Assembly: GCF_024297145.1 (NCBI RefSeq)
Contig: NZ_JANCTC010000006.1
Span: forward strand, 62,001 to 126,000
DNA: 64,000 nt
From: Mesorhizobium sp. LMG 17147
GTDB lineage: Bacteria > Pseudomonadota > Alphaproteobacteria > Rhizobiales > Rhizobiaceae
Direction: 5' to 3'
Shown in pieces: positions 17,551 through 26,188 of the stretch; positions within the stretch are counted from its first letter, which is position 1, and the number at the start of each line of letters is the position of its first letter. The position numbers and the translations under genes are program-made. The notes beneath the pieces were generated by a model, which saw only the letters and a list, made by a program, of their open reading frames with translations, ran no database searches and was not told the origin of the DNA.

Positions 17551-18138
17551 TTATTGCACGTCGTAGCCGACTTCCTCGCTGGCGTGGCAGAGTGCTTTCC
17601 AGAACGAGCGTGCGAACGAGCGGAACACATAGATGTCGAACTGATCGGCCGCGGTGCGCTGGATCTGCGCGAAGACGTCGTGATGCATGGTCGAGCGGCC
17701 GGCGCCGATCGGGAAGGCCGGCAGCGCGAAGTCGATGGCGAAGAACTTCGCCAGCACCCACTCGGCCTTCGGCCCGGCGATACGGATCGCGGTGCGGCCG
17801 TGCGAAAGGTCGGTGACCGTACCGATGGCCGGAGTGACGACATCGGCAAAGGCCGTCGCCAATCCCTCGGCTTCATCGACAACCGTAAATTTTCCCGGCG
17901 CAAAGCCGAACACCGACCTGGCGCCGTTCGTCACACCGCCGCCGGCGCCGTCGGGCAAAGTCAGGCCGGTGATCGTATGGATGCCGGCCATCAATGTCTT
18001 CTCCTCGCCGGGCCAGGCGGCGAGCTGCAGAATCGACCCCGGCCTGGTTTCGGAGAGGATGATTTCGACGCCGTGCTCGAAATCGCCATGCGAGCCCGGA
18101 TGCAGCACCGGCTCAAGCGGTGATTGGCGTTCAACCAT
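17551..18138 (-). CDS. soxG: Sarcosine oxidase gamma subunit
   Basis: A 195-residue gamma subunit of heterotetrameric sarcosine oxidase, starting at ATG 18138 and overlapping the soxA stop by 8 bp. Conserved landmarks are LQLAAWPGE near residue 45, SHGRTAIRIAGPKAEWVLAK in the middle and DQFDIYVFRSFARSFWKAL near the end. It resembles a reduced GcvT-like fold. It is the last gene of the canonical soxB-soxD-soxA-soxG order. The complex oxidises sarcosine to glycine and H2O2 and transfers formaldehyde to THF in the cytoplasm. Confidence 0.93.
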   Translation of the reverse strand: MVERQSPLEPVLHPGSHGDFEHGVEIILSETRPGSILQLAAWPGEEKTLMAGIHTITGLTLPDGAGGGVTNGARSVFGFAPGKFTVVDEAEGLATAFADVVTPAIGTVTDLSHGRTAIRIAGPKAEWVLAKFFAIDFALPAFPIGAGRSTMHHDVFAQIQRTAADQFDIYVFRSFARSFWKALCHASEEVGYDVQ

Positions 18139-21127
18139 GCATGCGGCTCCCGTCCGGATCGAAGAAATGGTTGGAGACGATCTCGACCGGCCCGAACCGG
18201 TTGCGCAACGGGTCGGAAACGTAGGCACGCGAGCCGCGCCGCGTCTTGCCGCCCTTGACCAGGGCAAGCGCGATATATTTGCCGAGCGCCGGCGAATAGC
18301 AGCAGGCGGTGATGTGGCCAAGCGAGCCGTGGGGATTGGCTTCGTCAAGCTGCTCGACGATGTGTGCGCCCCCATTGAGCGGCTGGTTGTCGAGCGAAAC
18401 AATACCGACGAGTTCCAGGCGGTCCGGTGCGATCAGCCCCTCGCGATCCATCATCGCCGAGCCGATGAACGGCTTCTTCTTCGACAGCATCCAGTCGAGA
18501 TGCAGGTCGCGTGCCGTGGTACGGCCGTCGATCTCGGCACCGGTGACGTGGCCTTTCTCGATACGCATGGTGCCCAGCGCCTCGAGCCCGTAGGTCACCA
18601 GCCCGAACGGCTTGCCGGCTTCGATGAGCGCCTCCCAGACATGGGTGCCGTAACCGGCGCCGGAATAGACCTCGAAGGCCATTTCGCCGGAGAAGGACAG
18701 CCGGCAGATCATCACCGGCACGCCGGCGATTTCGCCGTGGACGATGCCCATGAAGGGCAGTGCGGCATTGTCGACGGCGGTGCCGCTGACGCAACCAGCC
18801 AATATCTGCCTTGCCTTCGGCCCGCCGATGGCGGCACCGGCCCATTGATCGGTCACCGAGGTGACGTGGACCTTCAGCTCCGGCCAGATCACGTCGAGGA
18901 AATACTCCAGATGCTGCATCACCTTGCCGGCATTGGCGGTGGTGGTGGTCATCAGGAAATCCTGCTCGCCGAGCCGCCATGTTGTGCCGTCGTCGAAGGC
19001 GAGACCGTCCTCGCGCAGCATCAGCCCGTAGCGCGCCTTGCCGACGGCCAGCGTCGAAAACATGTTGGTGTAGACGCGGTCAAGGAATTCCGCCGCGTCC
19101 GGGCCTTGCACGGCGATCTTGCCCAGTGTCGAGACGTCGACCATGCCGGCGCTCTCGCGCGTGGCTCTCGCTTCGCGCACATAGGCCTGCTCGATAGTCT
19201 CGCCGGGGTGGCCGTAGATCATCGGCCGGTACCAGAGGCCGGCCGAATACATGGTGGCGCCGTTGGCGACGTGCCAGTCATGCATCGGCGTCAGTCGCTC
19301 GGGTTTCAGATCGCCGAAGCGTTCGGCGGCAAGCGAGCCGATCGATACCGCCGCAAAGGGCGGGCGAAAGCGTGTCGTGCCGACCTGCGGGATCGGCTTG
19401 CCCAGCGCCTCGGCCATGATGGCGAGGCCTGGTATGTTGGAACTCTTGCCCTGATCGGTCGCCATGCCGAGCGTGGTGTAGCGCTTCAGATGTTCGACCG
19501 AGACGAAGCCTTCCCGATGCGCCAGCCGCACGTCGTCGGCCGTCACATCATGCTGGAAATCGACGAAGCTCTTTCCACTGGCCCTGATCTCGAACACCGG
19601 CGCCGGATCGGGATCGCCGGGAGCGGCTTCGACAACCGGCAAGGCCGCCGGCGTGCCGGTTCCGCCCGTCGCGGAAAAACCGGCGGCGCGACCTTCGGCG
19701 ATCGCCTCGGCGGTGGAGAAACTGCCGGTGAAGGCGCCGGCGCCGATCCATTGCTGTGTTGTAGGTTTCGGCGGCAGGAACGCTTGCAACGTTTCGTTCC
19801 ATTCCGCCTTGGCGCCGGCCTGGCTGGCCAGATGGATGGTCGGCGACCAGCCGCCTGACATCAGCAGGCAATCGGCGTGAATGCTGCGCGCATCGCCGGA
19901 AAGCGCGCCACTCGCCATATCGAAGCGCTGCACCTTGAAGCCGGACAGCGCCTTGCCGCCCTCGGTGGCGATCACCGCGTGGCCAGAAAAGATCTCGGCC
20001 TCGGTTTCGCCGGCCAGCTTGCGCATCTCGCTCGAAAGCTCAGGGCGTACGTCGACGATGGCGACGACCACGGCGCCGGCCTTCTTCAGCGCCAGGGCCG
20101 CGCGATAGGCGCTGTCATTGTTGGTGAACAGCCCGATCCTGTCGCCGGGCAGCACGCCATATTCAGTGGCAAAACGCTCGGCCGCATGCGCCAGCATCAC
20201 GCCTGGTCGATCATTGCCCGGAAAGACCAGCGGACGCTCCAGGGAGCCGGTGGCCAGCACCACCGACTTGGCGCGGATTGTCCAGTAGCGATGGCGGGGT
20301 TCGCCCTTGCCGGGCGTTTCCTTGTGGTCGGTGACGCGTTCGAGCGCAGCAAGCGTGTTGCCGTCATAATAGCCCCAGACCGTGGTGCGCGGCAGCAGGC
20401 GGACATTGTCACGGCCTTCGAGCTGGCCAGCGGCGCGCCCCACCCAGTCGGCGGCCGGCATGCCATCGATCGTCTCGCCCGACCAATTGGCCGAGCCGCC
20501 GAAATGCGGCTCGAGCTCGGCCAGGATGACGCGTGCACCCTGATCGGAAGCAGCCCTGGCAGCCATCAGCCCGGCCGGGCCGGAGCCGACTACCAACACA
20601 TCGCAAAACGCATTCATGCGTTCGTAGCGCGCCGTATCGTGAGCCGTGCCTGCCTTGCCCAGGCCGGCGGCACGGCGGATGAAATGCTCACAGAACATCC
20701 AGAAGCGCGTGCCCTTCAGCGGACCGATCACCGGTCCCATGAAGGTCTTGTAGTAGAAGCCGGCCGACAAAAGCTTGCCGCCGAGCTGGTTCACGGCACT
20801 GACGTCCCAGGCAAGTGAGGGGAAACGGTTCTGGCTGATTGCGGTCAGCCCGTCATAGATCTCGACCATGGTGGCGGGAATGTTCGGCTCGCGAACCTCG
20901 CCCCTCAACACGGTGACCAGCGCGTTAGGCTCCTCGACGCCGGCGGTCAGCACGCCGCGGGGACGGTGATATTTGAACGAACGCCCGAACAGGGTGACGC
21001 CGTTGGCCAGCAGCGCCGAAGCCAGCGTGTCGCCGGCGTGGCCGGTATAGGGCGCGCCGTCGAAGGTGAAACGGATGGTCCGCAGCCGGTCTATGAGGCC
21101 GCCGGCCTCGGTACGGCGCGGGCTCAT
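18131..21127 (-). CDS. soxA: Sarcosine oxidase alpha subunit
   Basis: A 998-residue alpha subunit, the expected size. An N-terminal ferredoxin-like segment (about 12-95, FKYHRPRGVLTAG) is followed by an NAD-binding FAD/NAD domain with VLVVGSGPAGLMAARAA, and a C-terminal GcvT/THF-binding domain from about residue 600 (VDVSTLGKIAVQGPDAAEFL, YGLEALGTMRIEKGH). It starts at ATG 21127, overlapping the soxD stop by 4 bp, and overlaps soxG by 8 bp at its end. It binds NAD+ and the folate acceptor in the complex. Confidence 0.95.
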   Translation of the reverse strand: MSPRRTEAGGLIDRLRTIRFTFDGAPYTGHAGDTLASALLANGVTLFGRSFKYHRPRGVLTAGVEEPNALVTVLRGEVREPNIPATMVEIYDGLTAISQNRFPSLAWDVSAVNQLGGKLLSAGFYYKTFMGPVIGPLKGTRFWMFCEHFIRRAAGLGKAGTAHDTARYERMNAFCDVLVVGSGPAGLMAARAASDQGARVILAELEPHFGGSANWSGETIDGMPAADWVGRAAGQLEGRDNVRLLPRTTVWGYYDGNTLAALERVTDHKETPGKGEPRHRYWTIRAKSVVLATGSLERPLVFPGNDRPGVMLAHAAERFATEYGVLPGDRIGLFTNNDSAYRAALALKKAGAVVVAIVDVRPELSSEMRKLAGETEAEIFSGHAVIATEGGKALSGFKVQRFDMASGALSGDARSIHADCLLMSGGWSPTIHLASQAGAKAEWNETLQAFLPPKPTTQQWIGAGAFTGSFSTAEAIAEGRAAGFSATGGTGTPAALPVVEAAPGDPDPAPVFEIRASGKSFVDFQHDVTADDVRLAHREGFVSVEHLKRYTTLGMATDQGKSSNIPGLAIMAEALGKPIPQVGTTRFRPPFAAVSIGSLAAERFGDLKPERLTPMHDWHVANGATMYSAGLWYRPMIYGHPGETIEQAYVREARATRESAGMVDVSTLGKIAVQGPDAAEFLDRVYTNMFSTLAVGKARYGLMLREDGLAFDDGTTWRLGEQDFLMTTTTANAGKVMQHLEYFLDVIWPELKVHVTSVTDQWAGAAIGGPKARQILAGCVSGTAVDNAALPFMGIVHGEIAGVPVMICRLSFSGEMAFEVYSGAGYGTHVWEALIEAGKPFGLVTYGLEALGTMRIEKGHVTGAEIDGRTTARDLHLDWMLSKKKPFIGSAMMDREGLIAPDRLELVGIVSLDNQPLNGGAHIVEQLDEANPHGSLGHITACCYSPALGKYIALALVKGGKTRRGSRAYVSDPLRNRFGPVEIVSNHFFDPDGSRMHG

Positions 21128-21420
21128 GGCTTGTCCTCGGCCCGGTGCCGCGCAACCGAATTGTGATCGCCGCGCGCGAACGCGGTGCTGGAGATCTCGT
21201 GCGTCAGCGTGTTGCGCACGACCCTAAGATGGGCGCGGCAGCCGCCGGAATGCTGCCAGATCTCATTGTGGTCACCGGCCGGGTTCAGCCGGTCGTAGAC
21301 ATAAGCATTCCAGGCGTCGAGATTCTGCGAGGCCGGCTGTGGGCGCTGGCGATTGCCGTCGCCCTGATAGGTGAATTCGATCACGTCGCGCGGGCCACAA
21401 TAGGGGCAGGTGATGAGCAT
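21124..21420 (-). CDS. soxD: Sarcosine oxidase delta subunit
   Basis: A 98-residue delta subunit with the zinc-binding CPYCG motif at residues 5-9 and a second HSGGCRAH motif. DRLNPAGDHNEIWQHSGGCR and NTLTHEI are strongly conserved in the family. I chose ATG 21420; the longer open frame to 21474 reads through an intergenic repeat. It is separated from soxB by 91 bp that contain the repeat, then overlaps soxA by 4 bp. Confidence 0.94.
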   Translation of the reverse strand: MLITCPYCGPRDVIEFTYQGDGNRQRPQPASQNLDAWNAYVYDRLNPAGDHNEIWQHSGGCRAHLRVVRNTLTHEISSTAFARGDHNSVARHRAEDKP

Positions 21421-21435
21421 GGATCTCTTAAACTT

Positions 21436-21515
21436 CTCGTTTGACCACGATCTTGTCCGAAAACCGGTTTCCACTTTTCGCTGACGCGGACCTGCGGTTC
21501 GGGATCATGGCCTAA
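21436..21515. repeat. CCGAAAACCGGTTTCC-type palindromic repeat inside the sox operon
   Basis: The stretch with TCCGAAAACCGGTTTCCACTT and a later CGGGATCATGG is a common alphaproteobacterial intergenic element. It lies between soxB and soxD, splitting an otherwise overlapping operon. Confidence 0.65.
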
Positions 21516-22771
21516 TGCAGCCGGGGCGTGGCGCCCTGGCCCTTGTCGTCGATCACCAGGCCACGATAGAAGCGGTCGAGCGTGAAGGCCGCGTTGAGAT
21601 CGTGTGGCTCGTCCTTGGCAATGGTCCAGGCAAAGCACCAGCCGGAAGCCGGCGTCGCCTTGAAGCCGCCATAGCACCAGCCGCAGTTGAGATACATGCC
21701 CGGCAGCGGACCGGTGGTGATGATTGGCGAGCCGTCCATAGACATGTCGCAGACGCCGCCCCATGAGCGTAGCATGCGGACACGGGCCAGCCCAGGGAAC
21801 AGCGCCAGCATCTCGCTCATCACCTCATCGACGATCGGCAGGCTGCCGCGTTGGGCGTAGCTGTTGTAGCCGTCGAGATCGCCGCCATAGACAAGGCCGC
21901 CCTTGTCCGATTGCGACATATAAAAATGGCCCATGCCGAAGGTCAGGACCGTATCGATGAACGGCTTTAGCGATTCCGTGACGAAGGCCTGCAGCACGTG
22001 GCTCTCGATCGGCATCGTCTCGATGCCGGCGAGCCGCATGACTTGCCCGGTGCTGCCGGCCACTGCGACGGCTACCTTCTTGGCGCGGATTTCGCCGCGC
22101 GTCGTCGTGACGCCGGTGATACGGTCGCCGTCGCGCAGGAAGCCGGTGACCTCGCAGTTTTCGATGATGTCGACGCCGCGCCGATCTGCACCGCGCGCAT
22201 AGCCCCAGGCGACGGCGTCGTGGCGGGCGGTGCCGGCGCGCCGCTGCATCAGGCCGCCGACAATCGGGAAGCGCGCGGTGGCCGAGACGTCCAGTGCCGG
22301 CATCAGGCGGGCGATCTCCGCCGTAGTCATTAGTTCGGCGTCGACGCCGAGATGGCGCATGGCGTTGCCGCGCCGGGCATAGTCGTCGAGCTGGGCAGGT
22401 GTGTGGGCGAGATTCAGGCAGCCGCGCTGCGAGAACATGACGTTGTAGTTGAGGTCGTGGGCCAGGTTCTCCCACAGCTTCATCGAATGCTCGTAAAAGC
22501 GCGTGTTGGCCGGCAGGAGATAATTGGAACGGACCGCCGTGGTGTTGCGGCCGACATTGCCGGAGCCGAGCCAGCCCTTCTCCAGCACCGCGACATTGGT
22601 GATGCCGTGCTCCTTGGCTAGGTAGTAAGCGGTCGACAGGCCATGGCCGCCGCCGCCGATGACGATCACGTCATAGGACGCCTTCGGGTCGGGCTTGCGC
22701 CAGGCCGGCCTCCAGTCCTTGTTTCCGGTCAGCGCGTTCTTGAGAAGCGAAAAGGCCGAATATTCCGCCAT
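21512..22771 (-). CDS. soxB: Sarcosine oxidase beta subunit
   Basis: A 419-residue DAO-family flavoprotein, close to the usual length of about 416. The FAD loop is VIVIGGGGHG near residue 37. His184 in GTARHDAVAWGYAR corresponds to the His that carries covalent FMN in heterotetrameric sarcosine oxidases. I chose ATG 22771 (MAEYSAFSLLKNALTGN), which matches the conserved beginning of SoxB; another ATG at 22783 lies four codons upstream. It is the first gene of soxBDAG. The subunit binds sarcosine and FAD/FMN and performs the dehydrogenation. Confidence 0.95.
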   Translation of the reverse strand: MAEYSAFSLLKNALTGNKDWRPAWRKPDPKASYDVIVIGGGGHGLSTAYYLAKEHGITNVAVLEKGWLGSGNVGRNTTAVRSNYLLPANTRFYEHSMKLWENLAHDLNYNVMFSQRGCLNLAHTPAQLDDYARRGNAMRHLGVDAELMTTAEIARLMPALDVSATARFPIVGGLMQRRAGTARHDAVAWGYARGADRRGVDIIENCEVTGFLRDGDRITGVTTTRGEIRAKKVAVAVAGSTGQVMRLAGIETMPIESHVLQAFVTESLKPFIDTVLTFGMGHFYMSQSDKGGLVYGGDLDGYNSYAQRGSLPIVDEVMSEMLALFPGLARVRMLRSWGGVCDMSMDGSPIITTGPLPGMYLNCGWCYGGFKATPASGWCFAWTIAKDEPHDLNAAFTLDRFYRGLVIDDKGQGATPRLH

Positions 22772-22856
22772 TCTTATTGTCATCCATTTCAGGCTTGGCG
22801 GCAGACTATAGAGCAGGTGGCCAACGCAAAGCCAAGATTGCGCCATCGCTTTTCGA

Positions 22857-22914
22857 CTCCCCGACTTCGATTGACCGTCTCCGATTGGCCGAGTTCGATT
22901 GGCCGACTTCGAAA
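22857..22914. repeat. Short imperfect tandem repeat
   Basis: The unit CGATTGGCCGA or CGATTGACCG recurs about every 14-16 bp, three to four times, between soxB and the MscS-type gene. It is AT-balanced compared with its surroundings and does not code for a clear protein. It may be slippage-derived or a regulator-binding array. Confidence 0.5.
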
Positions 22915-23012
22915 AACGAGACGCCTGGGATGACTTGCCCCGTGATATGAGCCTCTTTATCAAGGACGTGCTTCAAAACTGCCGATGCCGCCCGCGAGTC
23001 GCCAGAAAAATC

Positions 23013-25502
23013 ATGTTCTTTCGTTTACTCCGCCTGGTCTTGATTCTTGCGCTTGTCGTCTCAGCGCCGCCGTCGTTCGTTGCAATGGCGCAGGCACTCG
23101 GGCAGGGCGCCGCCGGGTTGATCGCAGACCAGCAGAAAGTCATCCAGAGTCTGACGGCCAAAACCGACGGTCTCGAGAAGAAGATACAGCAGGACGGCCA
23201 AGACGATGCCACCCTGGTGGAAATCCGTCTGCAATTGGAGGATCTGTCGCGGGCGGCGCTCACCAGCGCGCTAGCGTTCCGCTCGCGCCTCGGCGATATC
23301 AACGATCGGATTGAGGTGCTGGGACCTCCGCCGGCCGCGGGCCAGCCGGCCGAGCCAGACATCGTAACCGGTGAACGCCAGGCCTTGGCTTCCGAAAAAG
23401 CCGAGATCAACGCCGTTATTGCCAGCGCACAGAACCTGTCGATCCGCATCAGTGGGCTGATCGAGAAGATCGGCAACATGCGCAGCGAGCTGTTTCGCAA
23501 TGTGCTTACCAAGCGCTACGTGCTGTCCGATGCGCTTAGCCCCGAAGTCTTTTCCGACGCCAACGCTGAGTTTTCCGGCTTCTATAAGGCGGTCTCGTCC
23601 TGGCTGAGCTTCGCCTTCAAGTTCAAGTTCCAGGCCATTCTTGCCGCGACTTTGATGGCGCTCGCATTCGCTGCAGTGCTTTTTATCGGCGGCCGACGCC
23701 TGTTCGGCCGTGTCTTCGAAGCGGATCCCTCCGTCGAGGATCCCTCCTATCTCAGCCGCCTGTCGGTGGCGTTCTGGTCGACATTGCTGCCGACGCTGGC
23801 GGTCGGCGCCTTCCTTGTCTCGACGATCTTCTTCTTCAATTATTACAACGTTTTACGCGGTGACATCGGCATCTTCCTGAATTCGCTGGTTGCCGTTGTC
23901 GCGGTGGTGTTCTGCGTCAACCGCCTGACCAACGCAGCGCTCGAGCCCCGACTGCCGAACTGGCGTCTGATCCCGGTCGAAACCGGCCCGGCGCGCTGGC
24001 TGGTGCGGCTGACGACCGCCATGGCCGTCGTCATCGGCATCAACTATTTCCTGTCGGTCGTGAACGACAAGATGGGCTCGCCACTGTCGCTGACCATCGC
24101 CAGAAGCTTCATCGCCACCATCATCGTCGGCATCATCCTGATCCTTATGGGCCTACTGAAGCCGTTCAAGGCTCCCGACGGAAGCTGGCGCCCCTGGCCG
24201 GCGTGGCTGCGCTACACCGCCATCGCGCTAGGCCTATTCACCATCGCATCGGCACTGCTTGGCTATATCGGCCTTGCAATTTTCGTCTCGCTGCAGGTCG
24301 TGGTCACCGGCACGATCCTGGTCACCGCTTATATCGGTTTCCTGTCGGCGCGGGCGATCGGCGAGGAAGGCGGATTCGCCAAAACTTCGATCGGGCGCTG
24401 GCTAGCGGCCAATTCAAGCTACGAAGAGACCGCCCTCGACCAGCTCGGGCTTGTCGTCAGCGCCGCCATCAACATCATGATTGTGCTGGTGTTCCTGCCG
24501 CTGATCCTGTTGATGTGGGGCTTCCAGCCCGGCGACATTCAGGCCTGGGCCTACAAGCTGGCGACCGGCCTCACCATCGGTTCGGTGACGATCTCGGTCA
24601 CCGGCATTCTCACCGGCGTTGTCGTTTTCATCATCGGCTATTTCCTCACGCGCTGGTTCCAGGGCTGGCTCGACGGCTCGGTGATGGCGCGCGGCCGGGT
24701 CGACACCGGCGTGCGCAATTCGATCCGGCTGGCGGTCGGTTATGCCGGCGTCGCGGTCGCGGCACTGGTCGGCATCTCGGCGGCCGGTATCGACCTCTCC
24801 AATCTTGCGCTGGTCGCCGGCGCCCTGTCCCTCGGCATCGGTTTCGGCTTGCAGAATGTCGTCTCGAATTTCGTGTCGGGCCTGATCCTGTTGGCCGAGC
24901 GGCCGTTCAAGGTCGGCGACTGGATCGTCGCCGGCGACATCAGCGGCACAGTCAAGAAGATCAGCGTGCGCGCCACCGAGATCGAAACGTTCCAACGGCA
25001 ATCGGTGATCCTGCCCAATTCAAACCTGATCAACAATGCGGTCGGCAACTGGACGCACCGCAACAAGCTCGGCCGGATCGACATCAAGGTCGGCGTTGCC
25101 TATGGCAGCGACGTCAAGCAAGTGCATGGCGTCCTGCTGGAGATCGCACGCAGCCATCCGCTGGTGCTGAAGAACCCGGAACCCTTTGTGTTGTTTTCCA
25201 ATTTCGGCCCGGCCGCGCTCGAATTCGAGATCCGCGTGTTCCTGGCAGACGTTCTTAGTGGCAATATCGTCCAGAACGACATCCGCTTTGCCATCTTCGA
25301 TGTGTTCGCCGACCAGCATATCGAAATTCCGTCGACACCGCGCGCCGTCATCGAGACCAAAAAGCACGAGGCCTGGCCGATCGACGACGACAAGATCGAA
25401 GTCGAATTCGCCGAACGGGAACAAGCAAAAGCTCTAGCGGCGGTCGAGGCGAAACGTCTCGCCAAGTCGGGACGCAAGGTACGCAAGCCCGATCCTGACT
25501 AG
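23013..25502 (+). CDS. DUF3772-MscS-type mechanosensitive ion channel
   Basis: A large MscS-family channel of about 829 residues from ATG 23013. A signal peptide or first membrane helix (MFFRLLRLVLILALVVSAPP) is followed by a periplasmic coiled-coil DUF3772 domain (about 30-190, rich in Gln/Glu/Lys), several membrane segments, and a C-terminal MscS core. The pore helix region is recognisable in ALVAGALSLGIGFGLQNVVS followed by ILLAERPFKVGDWI. The last 60 residues are charged and cytoplasmic. It sits in the inner membrane and probably releases osmolytes on hypo-osmotic shock, which fits a locus that handles betaine-type osmoprotectants. The open frame extends 5' to 22899, but the upstream residues look non-coding. 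Confidence 0.88.
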   Translation: MFFRLLRLVLILALVVSAPPSFVAMAQALGQGAAGLIADQQKVIQSLTAKTDGLEKKIQQDGQDDATLVEIRLQLEDLSRAALTSALAFRSRLGDINDRIEVLGPPPAAGQPAEPDIVTGERQALASEKAEINAVIASAQNLSIRISGLIEKIGNMRSELFRNVLTKRYVLSDALSPEVFSDANAEFSGFYKAVSSWLSFAFKFKFQAILAATLMALAFAAVLFIGGRRLFGRVFEADPSVEDPSYLSRLSVAFWSTLLPTLAVGAFLVSTIFFFNYYNVLRGDIGIFLNSLVAVVAVVFCVNRLTNAALEPRLPNWRLIPVETGPARWLVRLTTAMAVVIGINYFLSVVNDKMGSPLSLTIARSFIATIIVGIILILMGLLKPFKAPDGSWRPWPAWLRYTAIALGLFTIASALLGYIGLAIFVSLQVVVTGTILVTAYIGFLSARAIGEEGGFAKTSIGRWLAANSSYEETALDQLGLVVSAAINIMIVLVFLPLILLMWGFQPGDIQAWAYKLATGLTIGSVTISVTGILTGVVVFIIGYFLTRWFQGWLDGSVMARGRVDTGVRNSIRLAVGYAGVAVAALVGISAAGIDLSNLALVAGALSLGIGFGLQNVVSNFVSGLILLAERPFKVGDWIVAGDISGTVKKISVRATEIETFQRQSVILPNSNLINNAVGNWTHRNKLGRIDIKVGVAYGSDVKQVHGVLLEIARSHPLVLKNPEPFVLFSNFGPAALEFEIRVFLADVLSGNIVQNDIRFAIFDVFADQHIEIPSTPRAVIETKKHEAWPIDDDKIEVEFAEREQAKALAAVEAKRLAKSGRKVRKPDPD

Positions 25503-25656
25503 CGTTTGGAGCTTGCCTTCAAGCTTCGGAAATCAATTGCGGCATGAATGCGGCATTCAGTTGCTGTTCAGCTTGCATTGCATATAAGCTCACCTGCAAA
25601 CGGCGAGAATGCCTTGCGAAATGCAACAGAGGCGGTGGCAACACCGATACTGCAAA

Positions 25657-25920
25657 ATGTGGAAGTCTCTCGTCGCCGCCATCGCTTTTCTGGCCGTGGG
25701 CGGTTCGGCCCATGCCGCCAGCGCGGTCAACAAGGACGCCGAGACCCGCACGCTGATCGTGACGGAAGGCGGCGGCAAGACCGAGCTGGCGCTGGCCGCC
25801 GGCGAAACCGTGGAATTTTGCCCGAGCGGCTGTTTTGTTACTTTGCCGAATGGCGACCTCGAGGCGCTGACGGGTTCGGAAACCGTCGAGATCTCGGGCG
25901 GCGTCGCGCGCATCAAGTAA
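25657..25920 (+). CDS. Small exported hypothetical protein
   Basis: An 87-residue protein with a clear signal peptide (MWKSLVAAIAFLAVGGSAHA, cleavage after AHA). The mature part has two cysteines in EFCPSGCFVTL that may form a disulfide, and a C-terminal SETVEISGGVARIK. I chose ATG 25657 because the signal peptide begins there. I do not recognise a named family. It ends just before a strong terminator. Confidence 0.7.
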   Translation: MWKSLVAAIAFLAVGGSAHAASAVNKDAETRTLIVTEGGGKTELALAAGETVEFCPSGCFVTLPNGDLEALTGSETVEISGGVARIK

Positions 25921-25940
25921 AGTCGACGCCATGATTTTTG

Positions 25941-25968
25941 AAGGCCGGGCAAACGCCCGGCCTTTTAT
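25941..25968 (+). terminator. Rho-independent terminator
   Basis: An 8-bp perfect stem GGCCGGGC/GCCCGGCC (25943-25950 and 25955-25962) with an AAAC loop is followed by TTTTATTT. It terminates the small exported protein gene. Confidence 0.9.
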
Positions 25969-25971
25969 TTA

Positions 25972-26100
25972 CTTCCAGTAATCGGCGATGAAGGTATTCA
26001 CTTTTCTTCGAAGCTGCGCAGAACGGGCTCTAGCAGCGCTTTCGTACCGAGCAGGGTGAAGGCGTAGGTCCAACTGCATTCGACGAGCTGGTGGCGCGGG
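25972..26100 (-). pseudogene. Frameshifted remnant of an unidentified gene
   Basis: On the minus strand one frame reads LVECSWTYAFTLLGTK and then LLEPVLRSFEEK before a stop at 25998. The next frame continues directly as VNTFIADYWK to a TAA at 25969. Both pieces use GC-ending codons like real genes in this window, and a one-base shift at the AAAA run would join them. No start codon or complete domain remains, and I do not recognise the family. It lies in the gap between the terminator at 25968 and the third FAD/GcvT gene. Confidence 0.4.
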
Positions 26101-26188
26101 CTTTTTTGGCGATGTCGCAAACAGGCTGCAAGCGCGCCGCCGCGCCGACCTATAGTCTGCTCGCAATAGCATCTTGGAGTCGCGGGCA

